Source of the DNA: Fibrivirga algicola
GTDB lineage: Bacteria; Bacteroidota; Bacteroidia; Cytophagales; Spirosomataceae
Length of the DNA stretch: 64,000 nucleotides
Direction of reading: 5' to 3'
Assembly: GCF_011742925.1 (NCBI RefSeq)
Contig: NZ_WAEL01000001.1
Span: 248,001 to 312,000 of the forward strand
This document shows, one piece after another, positions 9,106-18,649 of this stretch (position 1 is the first letter of the stretch; every line of letters starts with the position of its first letter). The translations under genes were made by a program, and so were the position numbers. Below the pieces are notes generated by a model that ran no database searches, had not been told where the DNA came from, and saw only the letters and a program-made list of their open reading frames with translations.

Positions 9106-10947
9106 ATGAATCGTTTTCATAAAATTCTGACAATCAGTTTACTGGCGCTTAGCTCGACCGCTTGCCAGGAAGACTTTCTGGAACGTCAGCCACCAAACAT
9201 CATCCTTGAAAGTCAGGTTTGGAATGACCCCAAGCTGATAACGAGCCTGCTGGCCAACTATTACGACCGGCTGCCTGCCCACACGCAGATCGATATCGGC
9301 TGGGATCAGTTTGCGGCCTATGATGAAGCCATGTGGTCGGGAAATAACGACGGCCCCAACAACATCATTAACTATGGTTTTGATCGGTGGCGCCTGTGGG
9401 ACTACGGTTTGATCAGGGACATCAACCTGGCGCTAGAAAACATCGAATCTAAAAGCACCGCGCTAAACACGGCCCAAAAGGCACAGTTTTCGGCTGAGTT
9501 CCGGTTCCTGCGGGCCTACATGTATTTTGAGTTGGTGAAGCGGATGGGCGGTGTGCCGATCATCACCAAGCAACTCATCTACGACTTTAGCGGTGATCCG
9601 TCGTCGATCCAGTTCCCTCGCAACAAAGAATCGGAAGTGTACGATTTTGTGGCTAGTGAACTCGATGCGATCAAGAATGACTTGGGTAATACAGGCAGCA
9701 ACACCCGCGCCAACCGCTACACGGCGATGGCACTGAAAAGCCGGGCGATGCTGTATGCAGGGTCAATTGCCAAGTATAACAACCTGCTGGGCGCACCGAT
9801 TCAAACACCGGGTGGTGAGGTTGGTATTCCGGCCAACCGGGCAACCGAATACTACACCAAGGCGCTCGATGCAGCCAAGGAAGTTATTGCCGGTCCGTAT
9901 TCACTCTACCGCGTGAACCCTAATCTGGGCGAAAATTTCTTTGATGCGATCACCAAAAAGCTGAACAACGCCGAGGTGATTATGGCCAAGGATTTCCTGA
10001 CGGCGAAAGACAAGCGGCACTCATTCAGTTACGACAACATCGCCCGCAACATCCGGGAAGATAACCTGTCGTCGTCGAACGTAACGCCTGTCCTGAACCT
10101 GGTGGAAGCCTACGAATACCTGGACGGTTCGTCGGGTGAACTGAAAACGCGCACGGCCGATGATAAAGATTATATCTACTACGATAATCTCAGCGGTCCG
10201 TTTGCCAATAAAGATGCCCGCTTATATGGAACGGTCATTTACCCCGGTACCACCTTTAAGGGGCAGGAAGTACAGATTCAGGCAGGCGTAGCCGTTTGGA
10301 ATGGCACAACCTACCAGTTTGTGGAAGGCAACACGCTGGGTTCAAACTACACCGATGGCAAATTGCTAACAGGTAGCTCGGGACCACAGCGGTCACAGAC
10401 GGAAGTGTCGAACTCAGGTTTTTACCTACGGAAATACATTGATCCCGCCGCCCTGTCGAGCACGCGTGGTATCCGGAGCGACATGTGGTGGATCCGTTTC
10501 CGTCTGGGTGAAGTGCTGCTCAACGCCTCGGAGGCTGCCTTCGAACTGGGTCAGACAGCCACGGCCCTCACCTACGTAAATCAGGTACGTGAGCGGGCTG
10601 GTTTCCCGGCCAATAGCCTCAAGACCCTTACGCTGGCGCGGTTGCAAAACGAGCGTCGGGTAGAGTTGGCGTTTGAAGACCACCGCGTGTGGGACGTGAA
10701 ACGGTGGCGTATTGCCCACGAGATCTGGAATGGCAGCGCAAGCAACCCCAACGCCGTCATGTCGGCGCTGTATCCCTACCGCGTAGTGCGTCCGGGTAGC
10801 CCGCAAGACGGTAAATACATCTTCGTAAAGTTGGTGGCTCCCCGTTTCCGTGCGCCGCGCCTGTTCCAGTTTGGTAACTACTATTCGTCTATCGACCAGG
10901 CTGTTATCAATAATAATCCGAAGATCGTTCGCAATCCTTTTCAGTAA
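9106..10947 (+). CDS. SusD/RagB-family surface glycan-binding lipoprotein
   Basis: 613-residue SusD paired with the SusC just upstream. The lipoprotein signal MNRFHKILTISLLALSSTAC puts the lipidated Cys at position 20. The TPR-like N-terminal region includes FRFLRAYMYFELVKRMGGVP (about 125-145), and the C-terminal RagB/SusD part has NQVRERAGFP and ERRVELAFEDHRVWDVKRW. It is about 110 residues longer than the first SusD. It ends 9 nt before a DUF3823 lipoprotein gene, so the three are surely co-transcribed. Confidence 0.95.
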   Translation: MNRFHKILTISLLALSSTACQEDFLERQPPNIILESQVWNDPKLITSLLANYYDRLPAHTQIDIGWDQFAAYDEAMWSGNNDGPNNIINYGFDRWRLWDYGLIRDINLALENIESKSTALNTAQKAQFSAEFRFLRAYMYFELVKRMGGVPIITKQLIYDFSGDPSSIQFPRNKESEVYDFVASELDAIKNDLGNTGSNTRANRYTAMALKSRAMLYAGSIAKYNNLLGAPIQTPGGEVGIPANRATEYYTKALDAAKEVIAGPYSLYRVNPNLGENFFDAITKKLNNAEVIMAKDFLTAKDKRHSFSYDNIARNIREDNLSSSNVTPVLNLVEAYEYLDGSSGELKTRTADDKDYIYYDNLSGPFANKDARLYGTVIYPGTTFKGQEVQIQAGVAVWNGTTYQFVEGNTLGSNYTDGKLLTGSSGPQRSQTEVSNSGFYLRKYIDPAALSSTRGIRSDMWWIRFRLGEVLLNASEAAFELGQTATALTYVNQVRERAGFPANSLKTLTLARLQNERRVELAFEDHRVWDVKRWRIAHEIWNGSASNPNAVMSALYPYRVVRPGSPQDGKYIFVKLVAPRFRAPRLFQFGNYYSSIDQAVINNNPKIVRNPFQ

Positions 10948-10956
10948 GAACCAATC

Positions 10957-11628
10957 ATGAAAGCAATTCTTTTTAGCCTATTGGCGGGTACGATCCTGAT
11001 GACGAGCTGCCAGAAAGATAACTTCGAGCCCCCCAAGTCGACACTGACAGGCCGCGTTATTTATGAGAACCAGCCAGTGGGCGTTCGCACCAACGGTGTT
11101 CAGCTCGAACTTTGGCAGCGTGGCTACCAGCTGTTTACGAAAATTCCCCTGCTGGTAGGGCAGGATGGTACGTTCTCGGCTGTCCTGTTCGACGGCGACT
11201 ACAAACTGGTGCGGTTGCGCGGTAATGGCCCCTGGGTCGACAACACCGATACAATTGCTGTACAGGTACGTGGCTCTGCCACAATCGATGTACCCGTGCA
11301 GCCCTACTTCGTAATTCGGAATCCAACTGTGCAGCGGAGCGGTACCAACCTGACGGGCTCCTGTACGGTGGCTCAGGCAACAGCGGGTCGGGCTATCGAA
11401 CGGGTAACGATGTATGTGGGCACTACGCAGTTTGTTGACGCTACCAATAACGTTGGCTCGGTGAACTTGACCGGAACGGCCCTGGCCGATCTGAGCAAGC
11501 CGTTGGCCCTGTCGCTGGCGCTACCAACGGCGGTTTCGAGCCGGGCTTATTTTTACGCCCGCATTGGCGTGAAAACAGTTGGTGTAGCTGAACTGCTGTA
11601 CGCCCCAGTACAGAAAATAACGCAGTAA
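10957..11628 (+). CDS. DUF3823-family surface lipoprotein (putative glycan-binding accessory)
   Basis: 223-residue lipoprotein; signal MKAILFSLLAGTILMTSC, with Cys18 lipidated, then QKDNF. The N-terminal part (about 30-110) resembles a beta-sandwich with LTGRVIYENQPVG; the C-terminal part is also beta-rich. This is the usual make-up of DUF3823 proteins, which sit directly after SusD in many Bacteroidota sugar loci and are thought to be surface glycan-binding proteins. It follows SusD after 9 nt and is followed by a terminator hairpin, so it closes the susC2 operon. Ligand unknown; arabinan inferred. Confidence 0.85.
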   Translation: MKAILFSLLAGTILMTSCQKDNFEPPKSTLTGRVIYENQPVGVRTNGVQLELWQRGYQLFTKIPLLVGQDGTFSAVLFDGDYKLVRLRGNGPWVDNTDTIAVQVRGSATIDVPVQPYFVIRNPTVQRSGTNLTGSCTVAQATAGRAIERVTMYVGTTQFVDATNNVGSVNLTGTALADLSKPLALSLALPTAVSSRAYFYARIGVKTVGVAELLYAPVQKITQ

Positions 11629-11655
11629 GTAGCCAGGACGAATAGAGATGCAGGC

Positions 11656-11695
11656 AAACCGGGTAACTGATCAGTTGTGGTTAGTTGCCCGGTTT
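11656..11695 (+). terminator. Hairpin terminator after the DUF3823 gene
   Basis: Arms AAACCGGGTAAC (11656-11667) and GTTGCCCGGTTT (11684-11695) pair with one G-U and enclose a 16-nt loop. Only a short T-rich stretch follows. It lies 27 nt after the stop codon and marks the likely end of the susC2 operon. Confidence 0.65.
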
Positions 11696-11841
11696 GTTAC
11701 TGTTCTGGCCGGACCAACGCCGAAAAGAGAGTCGGGCGCAAGTAGTTTCATCGCGGTGAAGTAGACGTATCTGTTCGTCCGTGCAACCTGTGGTATGGCG
11801 CCGCGCCACCCAATCTTCACTAGTCAACCCCGGTCACACGG

Positions 11842-13317
11842 ATGCCTATTTACAAACTGCTGGGTACGTTTGCGCTATGGCTGCTCATGGTATCATGCAA
11901 ACAGGACACCGGCACAGCCAGCAGCGTACCTGTTGTGCCCGTGGGTAGCCCGCCGCCCGCCTTTGACCTCAATTCCATCACGGATAATTATGCCAATGTG
12001 GCTCCGTTTAGCAACTACCAGCGCTGGGGAAGCTACAACGTACACGACCCCTCTATTCTGAAAATTGGCGATTACTATTACTGCTACAATACCGATGTTG
12101 CTTACGGAACGAGCGTGCGGCCGGGCATTCAGATCCGGAAATCGAAGGACCTGATCGAGTGGACGTTTGTGGGCTGGGTGTTCAACGCAGGCTTACCGAT
12201 TCCGGCGGCCAACTTCATCCGGCTCAACAACGGCAAACCCAACGAAGGCATCTGGGCCCCATACATCATGCAGGTAGGTAGCGAACTGCGGCTCTACTAC
12301 TCACTCTCGTCTGACCAGTGCAAACTCAGCGCCATTGGCCTGGCCACGGCCACTAACCCCGAAGGTCCCTGGGTCGATAAAGGCATTGTGGTGAGTTCGA
12401 CCTGCCAGAGCAACCCGCAAACCAACGCCATTGATCCCACGGTGATTGTTACCGCGTCGGGCGAACACTGGATGCACTACGGCTCGGGCTACGACGGTAT
12501 CTACACCCTGCCACTCAACCCCGCAACAGGGATGGCGCTGACCACCGGCGACAAGGGCAGGCGTATTGCCAACCGGGGCTTTACCAGTGGCCGCTACAAC
12601 GGCAATATTGAGGGGCCGGAGATCATTTACCACCCGACGCTGAAAAAGTACTTTCTGTTTATTGCCTACGACTGGATCGACACCAAATACAACGTGCGGG
12701 TTGGGCGCAGTGACAGCCCCACCGGCCCGTTCTACGATTTCGACGGTAAAGACCTGAACCTCGACATCGACCACGGCCCCATGATTCTGGCACCTTACCA
12801 GTTTAGCGGGCATAGTGGCTGGCAGGGTGTATCGCACTGCTCGGTGTTTGCCAAAGACGGCCAGTTTTTCATGGCGCATCAGGGGCGGCCGGGGTTCGAC
12901 AAATACTTTATGCACCTGCACGTTCGCAAGCTATTCTGGACGCCCGATGGCTGGCCGGTGGTTTCGCCCGAACGTTACGCTGGTGAAGACGAAGCATTGG
13001 TGGCCCAAACTGATTTGTCGGGCGATTGGGAGGCTATTTCGCTGGGTTATCGCATTGTGCCGGGTTACGACAGAGAACAAACATCGCCCGATTTTCAACA
13101 GTCGGTAGTCCTTAAGCTTAATGCCAATGGCACGGTGAACGCCGATGCCGCCAGCAAGTGGACCTATGCTGCTCCCTGGCTTAGTATCACCTGGAGCGAC
13201 GGGCTGACCGATCAGGTACTGGTGCAGAAAGGCCGCGATTGGGAAAACAAAAAAGCGACGGTCATTTTTACCGGCCTCAACAACAAAGGCACCGCCGTGT
13301 GGGGGAAAAAGAAGTAA
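11842..13317 (+). CDS. GH43 family arabinanase/arabinofuranosidase, lipoprotein
   Basis: 491-residue glycoside hydrolase that probably cleaves alpha-1,5-linked arabinan at the cell surface. Signal MPIYKLLGTFALWLLMVSC, lipidated at Cys19. The five-bladed propeller carries the three GH43 carboxylates: general base D69 (VHDPS), pKa-modulating D198 (AIDPT) and acid E257 (IEGPE). The propeller ends near residue 385 and is followed by a small C-terminal beta-barrel (about 390-490), as in endo-arabinanases with an extra C-terminal domain. The lipid anchor suggests that it makes the first cuts outside the cell, supplying the SusCD importers. Endo or exo action cannot be decided from sequence alone. 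Confidence 0.9.
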   Translation: MPIYKLLGTFALWLLMVSCKQDTGTASSVPVVPVGSPPPAFDLNSITDNYANVAPFSNYQRWGSYNVHDPSILKIGDYYYCYNTDVAYGTSVRPGIQIRKSKDLIEWTFVGWVFNAGLPIPAANFIRLNNGKPNEGIWAPYIMQVGSELRLYYSLSSDQCKLSAIGLATATNPEGPWVDKGIVVSSTCQSNPQTNAIDPTVIVTASGEHWMHYGSGYDGIYTLPLNPATGMALTTGDKGRRIANRGFTSGRYNGNIEGPEIIYHPTLKKYFLFIAYDWIDTKYNVRVGRSDSPTGPFYDFDGKDLNLDIDHGPMILAPYQFSGHSGWQGVSHCSVFAKDGQFFMAHQGRPGFDKYFMHLHVRKLFWTPDGWPVVSPERYAGEDEALVAQTDLSGDWEAISLGYRIVPGYDREQTSPDFQQSVVLKLNANGTVNADAASKWTYAAPWLSITWSDGLTDQVLVQKGRDWENKKATVIFTGLNNKGTAVWGKKK

Positions 13318-13389
13318 CGTACCTACCCGATAGTCGGGTTGATACAAAGCCTGCCAGAACGAATTGATTAATCCATCGAATCACATAGT

Positions 13390-15396
13390 ATGAATGTAAT
13401 TACCAAAACGGTGAGTCTGTTGCTCGCCGCTGCCAGCTTTGCGCAGGCACAACCTGCCCCGGTTGTCCGGGTTAATGTCAACCAACCTGTTGCCGATATT
13501 CAGCCTACCATGTGGGGCGTTTTCTTTGAAGATATCAACTTCGGGGCCGACGGGGGGATTTATGCTGAACTGGTTAAGAACCGCTCATTCGAGTTTTTTA
13601 AGCCACTGATGGGCTGGACTGTGCGGGGTAAAAAGCGCACGGAAGGCGACATTCTGGTGCAGAACCGGGCCGAGTCAGGTACGTCGTCGGAGTCGCAAAG
13701 CAATAACCCGCGCTACATCCGGGTAAGTGCCAATTCGGCTAATGCCGGCGATCTGGAACTGATCAATGAAGGCTTCCGGGGCATGGGTATCAAGAACGGT
13801 CTGCGTTACGATTTCGCCCTGATGTACCGGGTGCAATCGGGTAACGTAAAACTACACGCCGACCTGCTCGATGCCAAAGGCCAACCGATTGGCTCAGGTA
13901 CGTTGACCCCCGAAAAAACGGACGGGCAATGGCACAAACAACAGATCAGCTTTAAATCAAGTGCCACCGAGCCGAAAGGCAAGCTAAAAGTCTGGTTTGA
14001 AGGCACCGGCGTGGTCGATCTCGACATGATTTCGCTTTTCCCGGAAGATACCTGGAAAGGTCGCCCCGGCGGAATGCGGGCCGATATGGTGCAGATGCTG
14101 GCCGATATGAAGCCTGGTTTTGTGCGTTTTCCCGGTGGCTGTATCGTGGAAGGGCATGACCTCACGCAACGCTACCAGTGGAAGAAAACGCTGGGTGCAC
14201 CCGAAGATCGCCAGCTGGTCATTAACCGCTGGAATTTTGAGTTTGGCCACCGCCCCACGCCCGACTATTTCCAGACATTTGGGCTGGGCTTTCTTGAATA
14301 TTTCCAGCTCTGTGAAGACATCGGCGCCGAGCCACTGCCGATCCTGAACTGTGGTATGGCCTGTCAGTTCAATACCGCCGAGCTGGTACCGCTGGATCAG
14401 CTCGACCCATACGTGCAGGACGCCATCGACCTGATTGAATTTGCCAATGCTGATGTGACTACCAAGTGGGGTAAGGTGCGGGCCGATCTGGGTCACCCAA
14501 AGCCGTTTAACCTGAAAGTGCTGGGTGTAGGTAACGAAAATTGGGGCCCGCAGTACATCGAGCGACTAGCCATTTTCCAGAAAGCCATCAAAGCGAAATA
14601 CCCTAATATGCGGCTGGTGTGCAGCTCCGGCACCGATCCCGACGGTGAACGATTCGACTTCCTGAACGGGAAACTCCGCGCCATGAACGCCGATCTGATC
14701 GACGAGCATTACTACCGTCGGCCCGAGTGGTTCCTGCAAAACGTGAAGCGCTACGACACGTACCCACGCAACGGCTCGAAAGTGTTTGCGGGCGAATGGG
14801 CCGCCCAAAGCGACAAAACGGTGAGCGTGAACAACAAGAATAACTGGCTCTGCGCCCTGAACGAAGCAGCCTTCATGACCGGCCTGGAGCGGAACGCTGC
14901 TGTGGTACAGATGGCCTCCTACGCCCCGCTCTTCGCCAACGCCGACGCCTGGCAGTGGACGCCCGACCTGATCTGGGTTGATAACCTGCGGGTGTACGGA
15001 ACGCCCAACTATTACGTGCAGAAGCTTTATTCGGTCAACAAAGGCACGCATGTGCTAACCATGACGCAGAACAACGAGCCGCTGGCTGGTCAGGATAGCC
15101 TCTATGCTTCGGCCGCCTGGGACAAAGCGGCGGGCGAGATCATCCTGAAAGTAGCCAACGTGTCGGACAAGGTGCAGGTACGTCAGATTCAGCTCGACGG
15201 CACGAAGAAACTGGACCCAACCGGCAAGCTTTTCCTGTTGAAAAATGACAACCTGAATGCGGTCAATTCCTTTGAGAACGCGACCAACGTCAGCCCGGTC
15301 GAACAGCCGATTTCCGTTGATACGAAGAAGAAATACGTAACGATGACGCTGGCCCCCAAGTCGTTCTCAGTCGTGCGAATCAAGGCGATGATGTAA
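13390..15396 (+). CDS. GH51 alpha-L-arabinofuranosidase, long form with N-terminal sandwich domain
   Basis: 668-residue secreted arabinofuranosidase that removes terminal L-arabinose from arabinan or arabinoxylan. Signal peptide to about AQA at residue 20. It begins with a GH51-type segment (MWGVFFEDINFGADGG), then a carbohydrate-binding-like beta-sandwich (about 75-220), then the TIM barrel. The acid/base is E383 in VGNENWG and the nucleophile E469 in FAGEWA, with RFPGGC at 246-251. The C-terminal beta domain carries MTLAPKSFSVVRI. The two GH51 enzymes of the locus differ in build, so they probably act on different linkages. It starts 72 nt after the GH43 gene and may be co-transcribed with it. 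Confidence 0.95.
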   Translation: MNVITKTVSLLLAAASFAQAQPAPVVRVNVNQPVADIQPTMWGVFFEDINFGADGGIYAELVKNRSFEFFKPLMGWTVRGKKRTEGDILVQNRAESGTSSESQSNNPRYIRVSANSANAGDLELINEGFRGMGIKNGLRYDFALMYRVQSGNVKLHADLLDAKGQPIGSGTLTPEKTDGQWHKQQISFKSSATEPKGKLKVWFEGTGVVDLDMISLFPEDTWKGRPGGMRADMVQMLADMKPGFVRFPGGCIVEGHDLTQRYQWKKTLGAPEDRQLVINRWNFEFGHRPTPDYFQTFGLGFLEYFQLCEDIGAEPLPILNCGMACQFNTAELVPLDQLDPYVQDAIDLIEFANADVTTKWGKVRADLGHPKPFNLKVLGVGNENWGPQYIERLAIFQKAIKAKYPNMRLVCSSGTDPDGERFDFLNGKLRAMNADLIDEHYYRRPEWFLQNVKRYDTYPRNGSKVFAGEWAAQSDKTVSVNNKNNWLCALNEAAFMTGLERNAAVVQMASYAPLFANADAWQWTPDLIWVDNLRVYGTPNYYVQKLYSVNKGTHVLTMTQNNEPLAGQDSLYASAAWDKAAGEIILKVANVSDKVQVRQIQLDGTKKLDPTGKLFLLKNDNLNAVNSFENATNVSPVEQPISVDTKKKYVTMTLAPKSFSVVRIKAMM

Positions 15397-15426
15397 TACC
15401 GGGTTCGAGGTTTATTGTTTGACGTC

Positions 15427-15593
15427 TGTGGCTGCTTCGCGCTGTAGGCTACTGACGCGGGCACGCCTAGTCGAAGGGCTCCACGTCAGTAACCTACAGT
15501 GCAAAGCAACTGCAAACTCTCCTAAGCCATAGTTACCGCTTACTCCGTTGTCACTCGCCCCGCGTCAGCAACCTAGAGCGCGAAGCAACCACA
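15427..15593. repeat. Three-armed inverted repeat cluster (TTGCTTCGCGC family)
   Basis: One left arm (15427-15461) can pair with either of two right arms. With 15485-15508 the match is 24 bp with three mismatches, all transitions. With 15559-15593 it is 35 bp with four mismatches, and the arms reach TGTGG and GCGGG at their ends. The alternatives exclude each other. The last arm ends 52 nt before the next start codon. The core TGCTTCGCGCTG is shared with the repeat at 4600. Confidence 0.8.
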
Positions 15594-15645
15594 AACCGCG
15601 GCGGCGGACCGTCTCGAACAACAAACGATAAACCCAAAATACCCC

Positions 15646-16623
15646 ATGTTCAACAAAATAGCTACCGTTGCACTGCTCATGACCCTGGCCGCAGGCGTAC
15701 CCAGCTTTGCACAGGGGCCGGGCCCTACGTCGGGAACGGGGATCACCACCCATGACCCCAGCACTATTCAGAAAGAGAATAGCAAGTACTGGTATTTCGC
15801 TACCGGGAACGGCATACAAGCCGTTAGCTCGCCCGACCTGAAGACCTGGAACGTGGAAAAGTCCATCTTTGAGCGGGGTACGTGGCCTAAATGGATTGAT
15901 TCGACCGTTACGAATTTCAAAGGTCATTTCTGGGCACCCGACTGTATCCGGATGAACGGGAAATACTACCTCTATTATTCCTGCTCGTCGTTTGGAGCGC
16001 CCACCTCGGCTATTGGTGTGGCCACGTCACCCACGCTCGATCCGCAGTCGCCGACTTACAAATGGGAGGATCAGGGCATGGTGGTGAAGTCAAAGGTGCG
16101 AGCTGATTTTAACGCCATTGACCCCGGCCTGATGCGCGACACCGATGGGCGGGTCTACTTCGTTTACGGCTCTTTCCACGGAGGCATCGGTGCAGCTGAG
16201 GTAGACACAACGACCGGCAAACTCAAAACCGACATTAAGCGGGTGGCCGGCGGCCGTGAGTCAGACTGGGAGGCGGCAACGCTGGTGAAGGAAGGGAAAT
16301 ACTATTACTTGTTCGTGAACAACGGGCTATGCTGCAAGGGGCTCAACAGCACATACTACATTGTGGTTGGCCGTTCGGAAAACCCGATGGGGCCGTTCCT
16401 CGACCAAACGGGGCGCGATCTGACGGCTGGCGGTGGCACCATTGTACTGCGCACCGATGGCCGGTATATCGGACCCGGGCACGTGGGCCTGCTCCGCGAA
16501 GGAGGCAGGAATATCGTATCGATTCATTACTACGATGCTGAAGATAAGGGCCGGTCGAAACTGGCGTTCAGAGAACTGTCCTTCCGAAAAGGATGGCCTG
16601 TTTTGGAGGAAAAATTGAAGTAA
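15646..16623 (+). CDS. GH43 family endo-alpha-1,5-L-arabinanase-like hydrolase, secreted
   Basis: 325-residue single-domain GH43 with a cleavable signal peptide ending in PSFAQ (about residue 23), thus probably periplasmic. Catalytic carboxylates: base D37 (THDPS), D159 (AIDPG) and acid E209 (DWEAATL). Compact length and motifs such as FWAPDCIRMNGKYYLYYS suit endo-arabinanases or exo-acting relatives acting on arabino-oligosaccharides. It lacks the C-terminal extra domain of the other GH43, so the two are not simple duplicates. It stands alone between two repeat-bearing gaps and may be a one-gene transcript or part of a read-through unit. Confidence 0.9.
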   Translation: MFNKIATVALLMTLAAGVPSFAQGPGPTSGTGITTHDPSTIQKENSKYWYFATGNGIQAVSSPDLKTWNVEKSIFERGTWPKWIDSTVTNFKGHFWAPDCIRMNGKYYLYYSCSSFGAPTSAIGVATSPTLDPQSPTYKWEDQGMVVKSKVRADFNAIDPGLMRDTDGRVYFVYGSFHGGIGAAEVDTTTGKLKTDIKRVAGGRESDWEAATLVKEGKYYYLFVNNGLCCKGLNSTYYIVVGRSENPMGPFLDQTGRDLTAGGGTIVLRTDGRYIGPGHVGLLREGGRNIVSIHYYDAEDKGRSKLAFRELSFRKGWPVLEEKLK

Positions 16624-16657
16624 CCCGGCTAAAGTTAAAATGAACGATAGTAATATT

Positions 16658-16672
16658 GTGTCAAATTGACAC
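16658..16672. promoter_or_regulatory. Perfect palindrome upstream of araB, candidate operator
   Basis: GTGTCAAATTGACAC has two exact 7-bp arms around a central A. It lies 249 nt before araB and 34 nt after the GH43 stop. A 15-bp exact palindrome upstream of the catabolic genes is a reasonable AraR or global regulator site. The half site GTCAA also occurs in the near-palindrome at 5630-5643. Confidence 0.4.
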
Positions 16673-16808
16673 TTTTAAGAGTTTCCTGGTTCGATGACTG
16701 CTTTTACCCTGAATCATGTACGGGTTACACGGTTGGGTTAGAAGGGTAACCGGACTTCTTTGAAGCGTGCCGTGTTTCGCGTTGTAGCAGATTGAGGCTT
16801 GCTGTATA

Positions 16809-16856
16809 GTTGCTTCGCGCGCCGGGTCTGTGGAAAGGTCTGGCGCGCGAAGCAAC
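16809..16856. repeat. Perfect inverted repeat (TTGCTTCGCGC family) in the araB leader
   Basis: Arms GTTGCTTCGCGCGCC (16809-16823) and its exact reverse complement (16842-16856) with an 18-nt loop. No T-tract. The right arm ends 64 nt before the araB start. In RNA this would be a very stable GC-rich hairpin. Confidence 0.85.
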
Positions 16857-16920
16857 ATGCACTTAATCACACAGTGTCGAAGAAACTTACCCTTAACTCG
16901 TTCAGAACGAATAAAATACT

Positions 16921-18585
16921 ATGAAAAGTCAGTATGTTATTGGCGTCGATTTCGGCACCGACTCCGTGCGGGCGTTGCTGGTGGATGCACATACCGGGCA
17001 GGCCGTGGGCACACACGTGCATGAATACGTGCGCTGGAAACAGGGTTTATATTGCAATCCTGCCCAATCGCAGTTCCGTCAGCATCCTCTTGATTACCTT
17101 GAAGGGTTGGAGGCAAGCATCAAAGGTGCATTAGCGCAGGCGCCCGCCGAGGTACGTTCGCAGGTAGTCGGCATCTCCGTCGATACAACCGGTTCGACGC
17201 CCGTTGCGGTCGACAAAACCGGTTTGCCGCTGGCGTTACGTCCCGATTTTGAAGGCAACCCCAATGGCATGTTCATTCTCTGGAAAGACCATACGGCCAA
17301 CGCCGAAGCCGAAGAGATCAATAACCTGGCCCACCACTGGGATACCGACTACACCAAGTACGTTGGCGGTATTTACTCGTCGGAATGGTATTGGGCCAAG
17401 ATGCTGCGGACTCTGCGCGTTGATGAACAAGTACGTGAACACGCGTTCTCGTGGGTTGAGCACTGCGACTGGGCATCGGCCGTATTGACAGGCAATACCG
17501 ATCCGCTGACACTGCGCCGGTCGCGGTGTGCGGCGGGGCACAAAGCGTTGTGGCATAGTGAATTTGATGGGTTACCTTCCGATGAATTCTTAACCAAACT
17601 GGACCCCCTACTGGCCGGTCTGCGCGATCGCCTGTTTACCGATACCTATACTGCCGACGAAGCCATGGGTAACCTCTCGGCTGAATGGGCTGACAAGCTG
17701 GGCTTGTCGACCGACGTGGTCATTGGCGTGGGTGCCTTCGATGCACACATGGGCGCTGTCGGGGCTGAAATTGAGCCCTACACGTTCGTCCGCATCATGG
17801 GTACATCGACCTGTGATATTCTGATGGCGCCGAACGAAGAGATCGGACACCGCCTGATCCGGGGCATCTGCGGTCAGGTCGATGGGTCGGTGGCACCGAG
17901 TATGCTGGGTATGGAAGCCGGTCAATCAGCCTTCGGTGATCTCTACGCCTGGTTTGCCCGCCTGCTGACGGGGCCGGTACGCGATCTGCTGGGTGACGAA
18001 GCCGCCAACACGATGATGAGCAAACTAATTCCGCACCTGTCAGATCAGGCCGCTCAGCTGCCCGTTACACCAAACGATATCATCGCCCTCGACTGGATCA
18101 ACGGTCGCCGCACGCCGGATGCCAACCACACGCTGAAAGCCGCTATTTCGGGTCTGAATTTAGGTACAGATGCCGCACAGGTGTTCAAGGCGCTGGTCGA
18201 AGCCACGGCCTTTGGTTCGCGCAGCATTGTCGACCGGTTCATTCAGGAAGGGGTTCAAATCAAAAAAGTAATTGCTATCGGTGGTGTCGCCAAGAAGTCG
18301 CCATTTGTGATGCAAACCTTGGCCGACGTGCTGAACAAGCCCATTCAGGTGGCGCAGTCTGATCAGGCCTGTGCCCTTGGCGCGGCTATGTGCGCGGCTG
18401 TAGCGGCGGGCGTTCATCCAACGCTATCGGAAGCGCAACAGGCGATGGGTTCCGGGTTCGATGCCTCTTACGCCCCCCGTCCCGACAAGGTAGCGATCTA
18501 TGAGACCCTCTACCAGAAATACCTGACTCTCGGCGCGTTCGTCGAGAACGTACCTGCCCGGCAGGCAGTGGCCGAGGTGATGTAA
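16921..18585 (+). CDS. araB: L-ribulokinase
   Basis: 554-residue FGGY-family sugar kinase that phosphorylates L-ribulose to L-ribulose-5-phosphate in the cytoplasm, the second step of arabinose catabolism. The N-terminal actin-like fold begins YVIGVDFGTDSVRALLVDAH, and GISVDTTGSTPV follows at about 82-93. The second lobe has GVGAFDAHMGAVGAEI, GTSTCDILM and IAIGGVAKKSPFVMQTLADV with the adenosine-binding motif. Length agrees with AraB from other bacteria. It is 64 nt upstream of araA. The preceding 297-bp gap has a palindrome and a stable hairpin that could serve in control. Confidence 0.97.
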   Translation: MKSQYVIGVDFGTDSVRALLVDAHTGQAVGTHVHEYVRWKQGLYCNPAQSQFRQHPLDYLEGLEASIKGALAQAPAEVRSQVVGISVDTTGSTPVAVDKTGLPLALRPDFEGNPNGMFILWKDHTANAEAEEINNLAHHWDTDYTKYVGGIYSSEWYWAKMLRTLRVDEQVREHAFSWVEHCDWASAVLTGNTDPLTLRRSRCAAGHKALWHSEFDGLPSDEFLTKLDPLLAGLRDRLFTDTYTADEAMGNLSAEWADKLGLSTDVVIGVGAFDAHMGAVGAEIEPYTFVRIMGTSTCDILMAPNEEIGHRLIRGICGQVDGSVAPSMLGMEAGQSAFGDLYAWFARLLTGPVRDLLGDEAANTMMSKLIPHLSDQAAQLPVTPNDIIALDWINGRRTPDANHTLKAAISGLNLGTDAAQVFKALVEATAFGSRSIVDRFIQEGVQIKKVIAIGGVAKKSPFVMQTLADVLNKPIQVAQSDQACALGAAMCAAVAAGVHPTLSEAQQAMGSGFDASYAPRPDKVAIYETLYQKYLTLGAFVENVPARQAVAEVM

Positions 18586-18649
18586 TACAGGCTGAAGCCT
18601 GTGTTACGTACACAATACACTATTTTTCATTTTACAATACTCATTATCA

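Noticed and set aside
12301-12921. 206-codon minus-strand frame opposite the GH43 gene
   Set aside because: Fully antisense to a gene with intact catalytic motifs; no start context or family match.
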